From CAZVRZ01 sp964629965 (lineage in GTDB: Bacteria > Chloroflexota > Anaerolineae > Anaerolineales > UBA4823), in assembly GCA_964629965.1 (NCBI GenBank), contig CAZVRZ010000057.1, positions 1 through 33,222 on the forward strand: a stretch of DNA of 33,222 nt, given 5' to 3'. Below, piece after piece: positions 14,491 to 22,388 of the stretch. The position numbers and the translations under genes were made by a program. Each line of letters starts with the position of its first letter. The first letter of the stretch is position 1. Below the pieces are notes generated by a model that saw only the letters and a program-made list of their open reading frames with translations, did not search any database and was not told the origin of the DNA.

Positions 14491-16026
14491 TTACCATTCT
14501 ATAAAAACCGGCATCAGATCGATAACCAGGCTTTGTTGAACTTCTTGGGATTCACCCAACATATTGTAAACTGCTTGAGGAAGATTGGGAAGTTGAATTT
14601 CATGATTCTCCCCGTCAGCCGACCATAAAACCCATAGTTCACCATCCGCTCTTTCAAAGCGATACAACCTGATACCCTGGTACTCATCCGATTTGTCAAT
14701 AAAGATCGCCTGGTTTAACATCTTGCTGCTAAACTGAAAAACCCGATAGGAGGGAAGCGGGGTTGAATCATTGCGATTCAGCAGTTCCGAACCTCGCCAG
14801 CCAGATAGATTGTACCAGATACTTCCTAATAAGTTCTCAGCGCTAGCAGAAACAAGAGACTGAACAATGTAGGAAGATTTCGTCTGGATAAATGTATCAC
14901 TCTGGCAAGCGGGTTCAGACCCATCTCGGCCACATAAGATTGCCATTTCTGTGGCAATTAAAAATTTATCAGGATAACCATATTTGCCCAAGACTTCTCG
15001 TAGAAATTGCGCCTTTAGCCCTATCACAGTACCGTTGGTATCCCAGGAACTGTGCCAATTGGTATTTCCATATTGGCCTAATTTCCCCAGGTAATAATCA
15101 TAGTCATGGAAACTGACTCCATCGAAATATTTGCCGCCATCATTTCTCAAGATGCCTTCGAGAAAACGAGACGAACTGCAATCCCTAAAAGTCCCAGGAT
15201 TCGAACGATCTTCAGGAGGATTATTGGGGTCGCAATCTAGCAATAACCCACCTACGATCACCTGGGCCTGCGGGTCGGCGGCCTTGATCTGCGGATAGAC
15301 CACTTTCAATACCTCTGCATAATACTCTCCCCCGAAGTAGGTTTCTTGGGTTTCTCCCCAGCAGCCAAAACCACTATCACCGGGAACATAGGAATAGCTG
15401 ATATCTTCCTCATTGCCGATCTCCCAATAGCGGATATTATATGGCGGCTGGCTGTATCGCTGAACCAAGTCATACATAAAAGATCCAAACCGTTCGATCT
15501 CATCCCGGGCAATCGGGCCGCAGGCGATGCCTGGATACTTCTGCGCCCATTCGGGGGTATACATGACCAGGCCCAGAGCCACCATACCCTGGTCGGAAAC
15601 CTTATTCAGCGCTTGTTCACCAACCACCTCCCAATCATATGTGGGCGGATCTGTTTTGATCGGTTCGATCTTGTTCCACCAGAAATAATCAAAGCGCGTC
15701 CAATACGCTCCCGCGTCTTTGATGATACTGATCGCTGTTTGCGATTTCACGTTATCCATATGGATGCCCGAAGATGCTGGATATATTTTGGGTTCTGTTG
15801 TCAGAACAATACTCGGCTTTGTTGGAATCGTTGTTGGAACAGATGTGTTCTCCAGCGTGGGAGCCGCCGTGGGCGGCATCTCCGTTGGAGTAAGCACAAG
15901 GGTTGGCGTAAGAATTTCCGGCTTGGCATCCAGCGTTGGCGTTCCAGTCACCGCTTTTGTTGTTGGTGCACTGCAGCCAGAAAGCAACAGCACTAACAAG
16001 GTAATCATTACCAGCGTTTTAGACAT
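14491..16026 (-). CDS. Lipoprotein with glycoside hydrolase-like TIM-barrel domain
   Basis: This protein of about 511 residues has an N-terminal lipoprotein signal (MSKTLVMITLLVLLLSGC, lipidated Cys18), a Thr/Pro-rich linker to about residue 75, and then a clan GH-A-like barrel. YWEIGNEED (200-208) carries a likely acid/base Glu206 and LIATEMAIL (356-364) a likely nucleophile Glu360; WNKIEP near 117-122 and GVSFHDYDYY are also typical of GH39/GH10-like barrels. It would act outside the membrane on a glycan. Two starts are possible: GTG at 16041, three bases after the preceding stop, or ATG at 16026, which gives a compact signal peptide and has GTGAG 10 bases upstream. The gene closes the polysaccharide block, so a role in trimming or releasing the exported polymer is plausible. 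Substrate and exact GH family are not determined. Confidence 0.8.
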   Translation of the reverse strand: MSKTLVMITLLVLLLSGCSAPTTKAVTGTPTLDAKPEILTPTLVLTPTEMPPTAAPTLENTSVPTTIPTKPSIVLTTEPKIYPASSGIHMDNVKSQTAISIIKDAGAYWTRFDYFWWNKIEPIKTDPPTYDWEVVGEQALNKVSDQGMVALGLVMYTPEWAQKYPGIACGPIARDEIERFGSFMYDLVQRYSQPPYNIRYWEIGNEEDISYSYVPGDSGFGCWGETQETYFGGEYYAEVLKVVYPQIKAADPQAQVIVGGLLLDCDPNNPPEDRSNPGTFRDCSSSRFLEGILRNDGGKYFDGVSFHDYDYYLGKLGQYGNTNWHSSWDTNGTVIGLKAQFLREVLGKYGYPDKFLIATEMAILCGRDGSEPACQSDTFIQTKSSYIVQSLVSASAENLLGSIWYNLSGWRGSELLNRNDSTPLPSYRVFQFSSKMLNQAIFIDKSDEYQGIRLYRFERADGELWVLWSADGENHEIQLPNLPQAVYNMLGESQEVQQSLVIDLMPVFIEW

Positions 16027-16044
16027 TAGTAAAGGTCTCACTTT

Positions 16045-16722
16045 TCAATCTGAAGGGTTTGGTTGAGATGGTGTATCAATTTTCTTTTGCAAGCATCGAC
16101 CGATAAAACTTGCCGCGATCAAGATCAGCAAGAAATCAAAAGGTAGCCTGTAACGGATGCGAGGAAAGAAGATCGCTGTATAAAAGGCATTGCACAAATA
16201 GATCGCAATAAATAGAACTTCAAACGCCAGCGGTTTGACCCAGCGGAAGCTCACCAGGCGAATCACAAAAACGATCAATAACGGTGCATAGGTAAGCAGC
16301 ATAACTAGATCTTTCAGGGAGGATGCTTCAGATGCAGTTACCAGGTCGTTCCGGTAATTGAAATAATTGACCACCTTTAACAGATATAGCTCCAGCGAAC
16401 GGGCGGGATGAGCGCGAATATAATCCCAGGCTCGCGCTTGCAAATAGCGATCGCGAGAAACCTCATCCATCTGGTTAGCCAGCGAGGTATATTGGTTTAC
16501 ATCGGTGGTGGGTCCCGAATTGGGGGTTGAATTCTCAGAGTTGCCCAGGATTAACATATCACCCGAATTCGTAGAGACGAAAACAATACGGTCGAAAACT
16601 ACATAATTTCGGACTATCCACATTCCTACCATGACGGAAGCCACTGTTGCCATGATCAACGCCGGCTTCGCCTGGCGGCGGAAAACTCCCAACCACAGCG
16701 CCAACCCCACGATAACCACCAT
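16045..16722 (-). pseudogene. 3' half of GT-C glycosyltransferase after in-frame TAG
   Basis: This segment continues, in the same frame, the coding sequence that stops at TAG 16746-16744; only seven sense codons (ILAVPTF) lie between that TAG and the ATG at 16722. It encodes further membrane helices, a periplasmic stretch including NSENSTPNSGPTTDVNQY, ARAWDYIRAHPARSLELYLLK and C-terminal helices ending LLILIAASFIGRCLQKK, as expected for the end of an ArnT/PMT_2-like protein. No ribosome binding site precedes 16722, so independent translation is doubtful. The stop lies three bases before the GTG candidate start of the lipoprotein gene. Either the whole gene is inactivated by a nonsense mutation, or the TAG is a sequence error or is read through. 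Confidence 0.7.
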
Positions 16723-16743
16723 GAATGTGGGTACCGCCAGGAT

Positions 16744-17277
16744 CTAAAGACCAGACGAGACACCCATGAGTACAGAACTTTTATCATCTATTTTCTCTGG
16801 GTAAAAGAGATAAAGGATCAGAACAAACAGAAAACCAGCCATGGTTTGGGGATACAAAGTACCTGCGGTGAAGAAAAAAACTGCATACCCACCGGTAAAG
16901 AGTGCTCCCAAAAGTGCAGCCAAGGGACCTGACGCTCTCTGCAAAAACCTGCCAACCAACAAAACCGTGCCGGCCAGGAGAAGAAAATTTGCAATCCGAA
17001 AAGCCACGATCTTGCCTCCCAAAAAGTAAATGGGCGCCAGCAAGAAAGAATAACCGGGCGGGCGATAGGCTGTGGGCTGGATGCCATCTAAGCTGTAGGT
17101 TCCTTGATCAACAAGGTGATAGGTGAATTCCACGTAATACTGTTCATCCGGTAAAAAACGCAAGCGATCCCCCAAGAAAACTGAATACCCAATGCCTGCA
17201 ACCAAGATGCACGCTGCCAGGGCACAAATCATCCCCCAAGCATATTTCTCCAAAAATGATAGGATACCAGAAAACAT
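16744..17277 (-). CDS. 5' half of GT39/PMT_2-like GT-C glycosyltransferase, truncated by TAG
   Basis: There are 177 codons before an amber stop. The protein begins MFSGILSFLEKYAWG, has a first membrane helix at about 14-35, then the GT-C loop motif RFLPDEQYYVEF (41-52) with the catalytic-type Asp-Glu pair, and AYRPPGYSFLLAPIY (70-84), diagnostic of PMT_2/ArnT-like lipid-phosphate-sugar transferases. Several helices follow to GVSSGL, where translation ends; full-length family members have ten or more helices. The ATG overlaps the upstream gene's stop as TAATG, so the two genes are translationally coupled; the frame also extends 31 codons further upstream, inside that gene. The coding frame continues intact after the stop to 16045, giving a 411-codon gene with a single lesion. 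On its own the 177-residue product is unlikely to be active. Confidence 0.75.
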   Translation of the reverse strand: MFSGILSFLEKYAWGMICALAACILVAGIGYSVFLGDRLRFLPDEQYYVEFTYHLVDQGTYSLDGIQPTAYRPPGYSFLLAPIYFLGGKIVAFRIANFLLLAGTVLLVGRFLQRASGPLAALLGALFTGGYAVFFFTAGTLYPQTMAGFLFVLILYLFYPEKIDDKSSVLMGVSSGL

Positions 17278-19226
17278 TACGCGTAATACCTCACGATCGT
17301 AGCTACTGAAACCCCAATCAGGATGAGATAAAAGATAACCCATAGCATCAGCGGGAGAATTTTTTGCCAAAAATTTTTATATCGCTCCCAACAAGTTGAA
17401 ATCAGGAAAAACCATCCAGCCTGAAGGACAAGCAACGTTGGGATAATAACCGGGAAGGTATAGCGAGCCACTGAAATATAGAGATGAGAAGTGCCCGTGT
17501 ACATTACAGAGCGAAATATGGCGCTGCCCCAGATGCTCGCCAACGCCAGGCTCAGGAACAGAACCAATGACCAGCAGATCCGTTTACGATTCAAGCGTAT
17601 TTGTTGGACTGCCCAAACCAGCGAAGCCGCCACCATCAACATACTGATCCAACCCAACAGGCGATATGGTTTGTGGCCCAGCAGCGGGAAATGCCCCCAG
17701 CCAAAATAGCCCCAGAAAGTACGGGACAAACGCAGGATAGTCAATTGATAATAGAAGGCCATCCCTTGCCAATCATAGAATGCAGGCAGCAGCAGTGATA
17801 TATTCATGCCTTCAGGCATGAACCTGGCGCCATACCGTTCGAGCACATTCCTAAAACGAGGTCCGCCTTGCTCTGCCGATGCATTCCGGATCAAATTCTC
17901 AAAAGGCTCCCCGCCCCACACACCCGAACTGGCATCTGGACCGTCAAACTGCGGCGGATCGTCTACCGGCCTTTCGCCCCAAACCAGCACCAGACCATCG
18001 TAATAGATCGTTGCACCAATCGCCTGGGTCTTGACAGTCCGCCCAATAGCAACCCGCAGAGGATACATACCAGCAGTAGAAATCTTCGCCGTAAGAGCCA
18101 CGAATTGCGGTTCCTGGCTCAAATTAACTGCGACTTGCTTGACTTGGGAGCCTGCTCTCAGCTCAAGCGAACGAAACTCGGTGGGGACATCTGACCACAT
18201 CCAGGCTCCCAACGTGAAGGTCAACTCTCCACCCGGCGTGAAATCAGGCTGAGGCAGCGGCTGGTAAAAAGGTGGCATCCAGGTTGGAGAAACATCGGCT
18301 GCCGTATACAGTTGAAACACATACTCTCCTGCCACAGCCTGGTCAGAGCGGGCACGATAATTCTCTTCCTGCAAAGAAGAACGATACCAAGAAGCCGGTT
18401 CTCCCCAGGTCAACACCAATCCCAACGCCAACAAGCCGGCTGAAAATAAACCGATCCACAGAACTCGTTGAGGCGAGCCCCTCACAATGGAGAACAACAA
18501 AGCCAACAGGAATAACGGGGCCGCAAGGTAAACAGTTTCTTTGGTGAAGAAACACAGCACCACAATGATCGCTGTTACTAGCACCGCTTTCCATTGGAAA
18601 CCTCGCCGCAGTAATCGGACGCACCCCCATAGAAAGATACTGAATAACGTCACTGCGCCCACATCGCTGTTGACCGAGGACATGGAATCGAGCAAACCGG
18701 GATGCAAAGCCACTGCCAGGGGCAGCAGAGATTGCCAAACACGCCGGCCTGGTAAGCACTCCACGGCGATGCCCCAGGCAGACAACACGACCAAAAAAAA
18801 TAGCAACACAGAAACGAGCCTGGCTGCATACAATTGCACTTCAATAGGCTTTGCAAGCAGGAAACGCACCGGTATAGAAGCCACGAGATAGTAAAGAGGC
18901 TGTATTCCCAGTTGGGAATGATCGCCAATCCAGGTCATCTGCTGGTCATTATTAGGGTCGGGAAACCACCCCATGCCATCATAGAATTGATGGCGCATCA
19001 TCGACTGGACAATTTCTCGGCGTAAATCCAGGTCGGCATCCTTTGCGCCAGGAATGGACCCCGTCTGAGCAATCAAGCGCGCATATTCGAAATGATTGGT
19101 TTCATCGTAGTGCTGCCAGGGAGGCATAATAAAAACATAGACGATCCCATGCAGCGCGGCGATCAAGAGGATGGCGCCAATAATCCAACGTTCGCGGTTT
19201 ATGATCTTTTTCAAAGTTTTACACAC
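17277..19226 (-). CDS. Large GT-C-like membrane protein (DUF2142-type) with inserted beta domain
   Basis: This protein of about 649 residues is an integral membrane protein. A first helix (15-34) leads to the loop PPWQHYDETNHFEYAR (35-50), whose Asp41-Glu42 pair fits the GT-C/DUF2142 pattern. Helices follow to about 275. A large non-membrane segment (about 295-460), predicted beta-rich with alternating strands such as GGELTFTLGAWMW and MYPLRVAIGR, precedes the last helices (from about 520). That segment looks like a carbohydrate-binding sandwich facing the cell exterior. The frame opens at GTG 19226, overlapping the wecG-like stop by eight bases; TTG at 19214, with AGGTG nine bases upstream, is an alternative. 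It is coupled to the next gene through TAATG. It probably transfers a sugar from a polyprenyl-phosphate donor; donor and acceptor are unknown. Confidence 0.75.
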   Translation of the reverse strand: MCKTLKKIINRERWIIGAILLIAALHGIVYVFIMPPWQHYDETNHFEYARLIAQTGSIPGAKDADLDLRREIVQSMMRHQFYDGMGWFPDPNNDQQMTWIGDHSQLGIQPLYYLVASIPVRFLLAKPIEVQLYAARLVSVLLFFLVVLSAWGIAVECLPGRRVWQSLLPLAVALHPGLLDSMSSVNSDVGAVTLFSIFLWGCVRLLRRGFQWKAVLVTAIIVVLCFFTKETVYLAAPLFLLALLFSIVRGSPQRVLWIGLFSAGLLALGLVLTWGEPASWYRSSLQEENYRARSDQAVAGEYVFQLYTAADVSPTWMPPFYQPLPQPDFTPGGELTFTLGAWMWSDVPTEFRSLELRAGSQVKQVAVNLSQEPQFVALTAKISTAGMYPLRVAIGRTVKTQAIGATIYYDGLVLVWGERPVDDPPQFDGPDASSGVWGGEPFENLIRNASAEQGGPRFRNVLERYGARFMPEGMNISLLLPAFYDWQGMAFYYQLTILRLSRTFWGYFGWGHFPLLGHKPYRLLGWISMLMVAASLVWAVQQIRLNRKRICWSLVLFLSLALASIWGSAIFRSVMYTGTSHLYISVARYTFPVIIPTLLVLQAGWFFLISTCWERYKNFWQKILPLMLWVIFYLILIGVSVATIVRYYA

Positions 19227-19980
19227 CTAACTTTTGCCGGAACACTCGCCAAACAAAAACAGGGTTTCCCAGGATGTAACGTTTCCATTTGCCCACCGGG
19301 TTCTCTTTCAAACGCCACAGCCATTCCAAGCCCAGTCGGTCCATCATAACGGGAGCCTCGCTCTCGATCCCCGCCAGGTAGTCGCATAAAGCGCCCACCG
19401 CCACGCATACGGGTATGGAAATTATATCCCGATTCCGCATCCACCACATTTCCTGGCGTTTTATCCCCATTCCCATCAAGAGAATATGGGGAGATAACCT
19501 GCTAATTTCATCCATCACTGCCGCTTCGGACTTCTCTTGAAAATAACCATCGCTGAACCCAACCACTTTGATACCAGGCCACCGTTTCTCCATTTCATCC
19601 GCCGCTTTCCTGGCAATGCCTGGCTTGCCTGCCAGGATATATAACCGCAAGCCTTTTTGCACCGCTCTGGGGCCAAAATCAAGAACCCAATTCCGGGCAG
19701 TGGTCTTAGCAACATTGGCAGCCCTTTTGCCATATAAAAATCGAGCAGCCCATACAATGCTTACGCCATCCGGCCAGACCAGGGATGATTGTTGCAAGAT
19801 GTCGCGATATTCAGCGTCCGTGACGGACAAGTTTAACGTGTGTGCATTGGCATAGGTTACCAGGCACCTGGTCTGTTCGGCAGCCAGGGCAATCATGGTA
19901 TCGACAAACTGCTGCTGGCTCAAGCAAACTACCTCGATACCCAGGATATTTACTGTCGGAATATTATGCAGAGCGGACAT
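19219..19980 (-). CDS. WecG/TagA/CpsF family glycosyltransferase
   Basis: This gene encodes 253 residues of a GT26-family enzyme. Members add N-acetylmannosaminuronate or N-acetylmannosamine to polyprenyl-diphosphate-linked GlcNAc during surface-polymer assembly on the cytoplasmic membrane face. Family motifs are YANAHTLNL (near 43-51), WPDGVSIVWAARF, LRLYILAGKPG, ILLMGMGIKRQEMWW, and the C-terminal GLEWLWRLKENPVGKWKRYI which binds the membrane. The frame begins with GTG at 19983 immediately followed by ATG at 19980; the ATG is taken as start. It is nine bases after the YbhN-like stop and overlaps the next gene, so it belongs to this run. Which hexosamine is transferred cannot be told from the sequence. 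Confidence 0.92.
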   Translation of the reverse strand: MSALHNIPTVNILGIEVVCLSQQQFVDTMIALAAEQTRCLVTYANAHTLNLSVTDAEYRDILQQSSLVWPDGVSIVWAARFLYGKRAANVAKTTARNWVLDFGPRAVQKGLRLYILAGKPGIARKAADEMEKRWPGIKVVGFSDGYFQEKSEAAVMDEISRLSPHILLMGMGIKRQEMWWMRNRDIISIPVCVAVGALCDYLAGIESEAPVMMDRLGLEWLWRLKENPVGKWKRYILGNPVFVWRVFRQKLGV

Positions 19981-19989
19981 CACCAGGCA

Positions 19990-21036
19990 TTACCCATGCT
20001 GTGAAAGCGCAGCCAACTTGTCTTTACTGCCAGGCAGCCCAAGCAGGATGATCGAGATAAAACCCAATAGGGTGGTCGGCAACTGCACAACCGTATGGAG
20101 TAGAACGCCATAAGTGAAGGCCGGCGCCTTATCAACGCCAAAGAAGCCTAAAGCCAAGACACAGATGTACTCAAAGACGCCAATACGAGCCGGAACCGAA
20201 GGCACAGAGATGCCGAATTGCAACCCTACCAGGGTCAGTGTCGCGGCCAGAAAGCGTTGATACCAATCGTTCAAAGGCAGGTCAAGCGCATATAATAACA
20301 AAAAATCGTTCAAGATCGCAGTGAGCCAGACGACAACCGACCAGGAGACCAACCCAGGCCACTCCTCGCGAAAAGACTGGACGCTGCTCATCCCCGCCTG
20401 CAAATAGCGATCGATTTTTCCCCACCAGTGGACCCGAAAACGCGGCCCCAGCCAGGCCCACAGCCGATTGATGCCTGCAAATAACCAGGTACGCTGGTAG
20501 ACCAGGAGCAATATCAGGATCCCCAAGATCAGGGCAACCCCCGACAACCAGACCGCTGACGAGTTGATCCAGGCAGGCAATGGAATAAGCAAAAACAATC
20601 CCAGGATCAAGATCACGTATAGGATCGTGTCCAGGATCTTTTCCATCAGGATAGTACCCAAAGTGAAAACTTTGCCATCCCCCGATGGGCTCATGACAAA
20701 AGCCCGGGAAACATCCCCCACCCGTCCCGGGTAAACCAGGTTGAGCGCCTGCCCGGCCAAAAGCGCCATAGTGGTGCGCACCATACCGGCGCGTTTGCCC
20801 AGATCTCCCAACAAGATTCTCCACCGGTATACCTTGGCCAGGGTATTCACGGCCACGCTCAATAAGCCTGCCAGCATCCAAAAAGGCCGGGCTTGAGCAA
20901 AACTGCGCCAGACGTCTGCAAAATCAACGTTCCGCAGCGCCAGGTACAAAGTCAGCCCGCTGATCAATAAGCCCAATGCAGGTTGGTAGAATCTTTTGCA
21001 GATCCTTCGTAAGGAGTGCGAGCGATCGCTTTTCAT
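19990..21036 (-). CDS. YbhN/LPG-synthase-TM-like integral membrane protein
   Basis: This 348-residue protein with about eight hydrophobic helices belongs to the lysylphosphatidylglycerol synthase transmembrane (UPF0104/YbhN) family. Family features are YRWRILL (near 71-77), NLVYPGRVGDVSRAF (near 99-113), the EKILDTILYVI helix and, near the C-terminus, SVPSVPARIGVFEYICV. It lacks the cytosolic aminoacyl-transfer domain of MprF, so it is not an LPG synthase itself; related domains are implicated in lipid flipping. Within a polysaccharide block it may help move a lipid or lipid-linked sugar. The ATG has no clear Shine-Dalgarno and follows the ligase gene by 25 bases. Function is inferred only at family level. 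Confidence 0.82.
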   Translation of the reverse strand: MKSDRSHSLRRICKRFYQPALGLLISGLTLYLALRNVDFADVWRSFAQARPFWMLAGLLSVAVNTLAKVYRWRILLGDLGKRAGMVRTTMALLAGQALNLVYPGRVGDVSRAFVMSPSGDGKVFTLGTILMEKILDTILYVILILGLFLLIPLPAWINSSAVWLSGVALILGILILLLVYQRTWLFAGINRLWAWLGPRFRVHWWGKIDRYLQAGMSSVQSFREEWPGLVSWSVVVWLTAILNDFLLLYALDLPLNDWYQRFLAATLTLVGLQFGISVPSVPARIGVFEYICVLALGFFGVDKAPAFTYGVLLHTVVQLPTTLLGFISIILLGLPGSKDKLAALSQHG

Positions 21037-21061
21037 TTAGAGTGGTACGGTAAGGAAAGTC

Positions 21062-22324
21062 TCAACTTTTGGCCGAGGCTGGCAGCAGCACCTGCCAGGC
21101 AGCCGCCCCCAGCCCCCAAATTCCCCACAGCAGCGGCGCCGAGCGCACCATTCCCCATATTGCTGATTCGACCATGCCATTGAGCATCAACGCCGCTTGC
21201 ACGCCCAACATGCCCGCGCCCATGGCCATGGCCCAGGGATCGTTCGCCGAGCGTCCATAACGGAACAACTGCCAGCCCATCCAGGCGATCAAAAGGAAGA
21301 TCGCCAGCCAGGCAATCAAGCCGGGGATGCCCAAATCGACCGCAATTTGCAAAAAGATGTTGTGAGAGTGAGGGATAGTGCCAGGCGCACGAAGAAAAAA
21401 TGGATAAAGTGAATCAGCCACCGGGCCAAAGGAACCCATGCCGATCCCGGTGAATGGAAAATCTTGGATCATGTAAATAGCCCGCGACCAGATCTCCATA
21501 CGCCCATCCAAACCAGTTAGAGCATCCGTGGCAATCACTATTTCTAGAATCTTCCTTGGCCCTATACATACACTTAACAACATAACTATAATCAGACCCA
21601 GTGTAACCAACAGCCAGCCTCTACGCCAGCGTAATGCAACTAAAATAAGAATCAGAGCGAACAATGTTACCAGACTACCACGCGCCTGCGTCAAAACAAT
21701 CATGATAGCGGTAAACACTACAATCAGTCCATTTGCAAACATCTGCCATCTTTTTAACTTTCCACCCACAAACAAAAAGATGGACAGTAAAACCGGGAAT
21801 AAAACTACTAAAGCCAACGCCATTACATTAGGATGCACCCAGTCACTAACCAATACCTGAAACGGCTCATAAATAGCGGAGGGGATATCAAAGAATTGTC
21901 GATTTCGCCAGGGAACACTGATAAAGGCAAAGCAGCCCAAAGCAAAAGCAAGCCCAAACAAACCCAATCCTACCAGATGAACCCTTCGCTGCGAATTAGC
22001 CCAATTGATCAGGCTGTAAAACAAGAAGATGCCCAACAGCAAGCGGCAAACCTGCGGGTAAGTAGTATCAGGCAAAGCTGTGGCCCATAGGGTCACAGGC
22101 AGCATCAAAACCAAACTGATCATGGCCCAATCCATTGGCGTCCGGATCGTCCATTGCCCACGCCCCATCCAGCGCACCAGGCTCATGATAGCCACTACCA
22201 GAGTCGCCCAAGGCAGAAAACGTTGGGATGCGCCCGAAAGCAGCACTGCCGCAACTGCGATCCACAGGTCAAGCCAGGTCAAACTTGTGCATAGTTTCCG
22301 AATTGTAGAGGAACCTGCAATCAT
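21062..22324 (-). CDS. O-antigen ligase/polymerase family membrane protein
   Basis: This gene encodes 420 residues with about ten membrane helices and the Wzy_C/WaaL signature: QARGSLVTL (213-221), GRMEIWSRA (274-282) followed by DFPFTGIGMGSFG, and HSHNIFLQIAVDLGIPG (319-335) in the large periplasmic loop, with the histidine needed by ligases. It should join or polymerise undecaprenyl-diphosphate-linked glycans outside the membrane. The frame is open 42 codons further upstream, but that part overlaps the strong terminator and the wzz-like gene end, so the ATG at 22324 is chosen, although without a good ribosome binding site. It is the first gene of the 22.3-14.5 kb run. A second ligase/polymerase-like gene is present at 30416-31843, so one may polymerise and the other attach. 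Confidence 0.85.
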   Translation of the reverse strand: MIAGSSTIRKLCTSLTWLDLWIAVAAVLLSGASQRFLPWATLVVAIMSLVRWMGRGQWTIRTPMDWAMISLVLMLPVTLWATALPDTTYPQVCRLLLGIFLFYSLINWANSQRRVHLVGLGLFGLAFALGCFAFISVPWRNRQFFDIPSAIYEPFQVLVSDWVHPNVMALALVVLFPVLLSIFLFVGGKLKRWQMFANGLIVVFTAIMIVLTQARGSLVTLFALILILVALRWRRGWLLVTLGLIIVMLLSVCIGPRKILEIVIATDALTGLDGRMEIWSRAIYMIQDFPFTGIGMGSFGPVADSLYPFFLRAPGTIPHSHNIFLQIAVDLGIPGLIAWLAIFLLIAWMGWQLFRYGRSANDPWAMAMGAGMLGVQAALMLNGMVESAIWGMVRSAPLLWGIWGLGAAAWQVLLPASAKS

Positions 22325-22338
22325 GCCATAAACCGATC

Positions 22339-22373
22339 TGACAAAAAGCGCACTCAGGGTGCGCTTTTTGTCA
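22339..22373 (-). terminator. Strong rho-independent terminator after wzz-like gene
   Basis: A 15-bp perfect stem (22339-22353 with 22359-22373; inner part AAAAAGCGCAC/GTGCGCTTTTT) around a 5-base loop lies 16 bases after the wzz-like stop at 22389. The T5 run in the 3' arm gives the usual U-tract in either direction. It separates the 33.2-22.4 kb locus from the following run. Confidence 0.9.
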
Positions 22374-22388
22374 TTACACTTTCCAAGA

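Noticed and set aside
15346..15996. Plus-strand open frame of 216 codons
   Set aside because: It is antisense to the glycosidase-like lipoprotein; the last part mirrors the Thr/Pro linker codons and no protein features are seen.
16442..20413. Shared 13-mer CAAATAGCGATCG near 16440 and 20401
   Set aside because: Both copies fall in coding sequence for the same short peptide DRYLQ in unrelated membrane proteins; coincidence is the simplest explanation.
20282..20881. Minus-strand open frame of 199 codons in another frame of the YbhN-like gene
   Set aside because: The main frame has clear family motifs and membrane helices; this one is Gly/Pro/Asp-rich and featureless.
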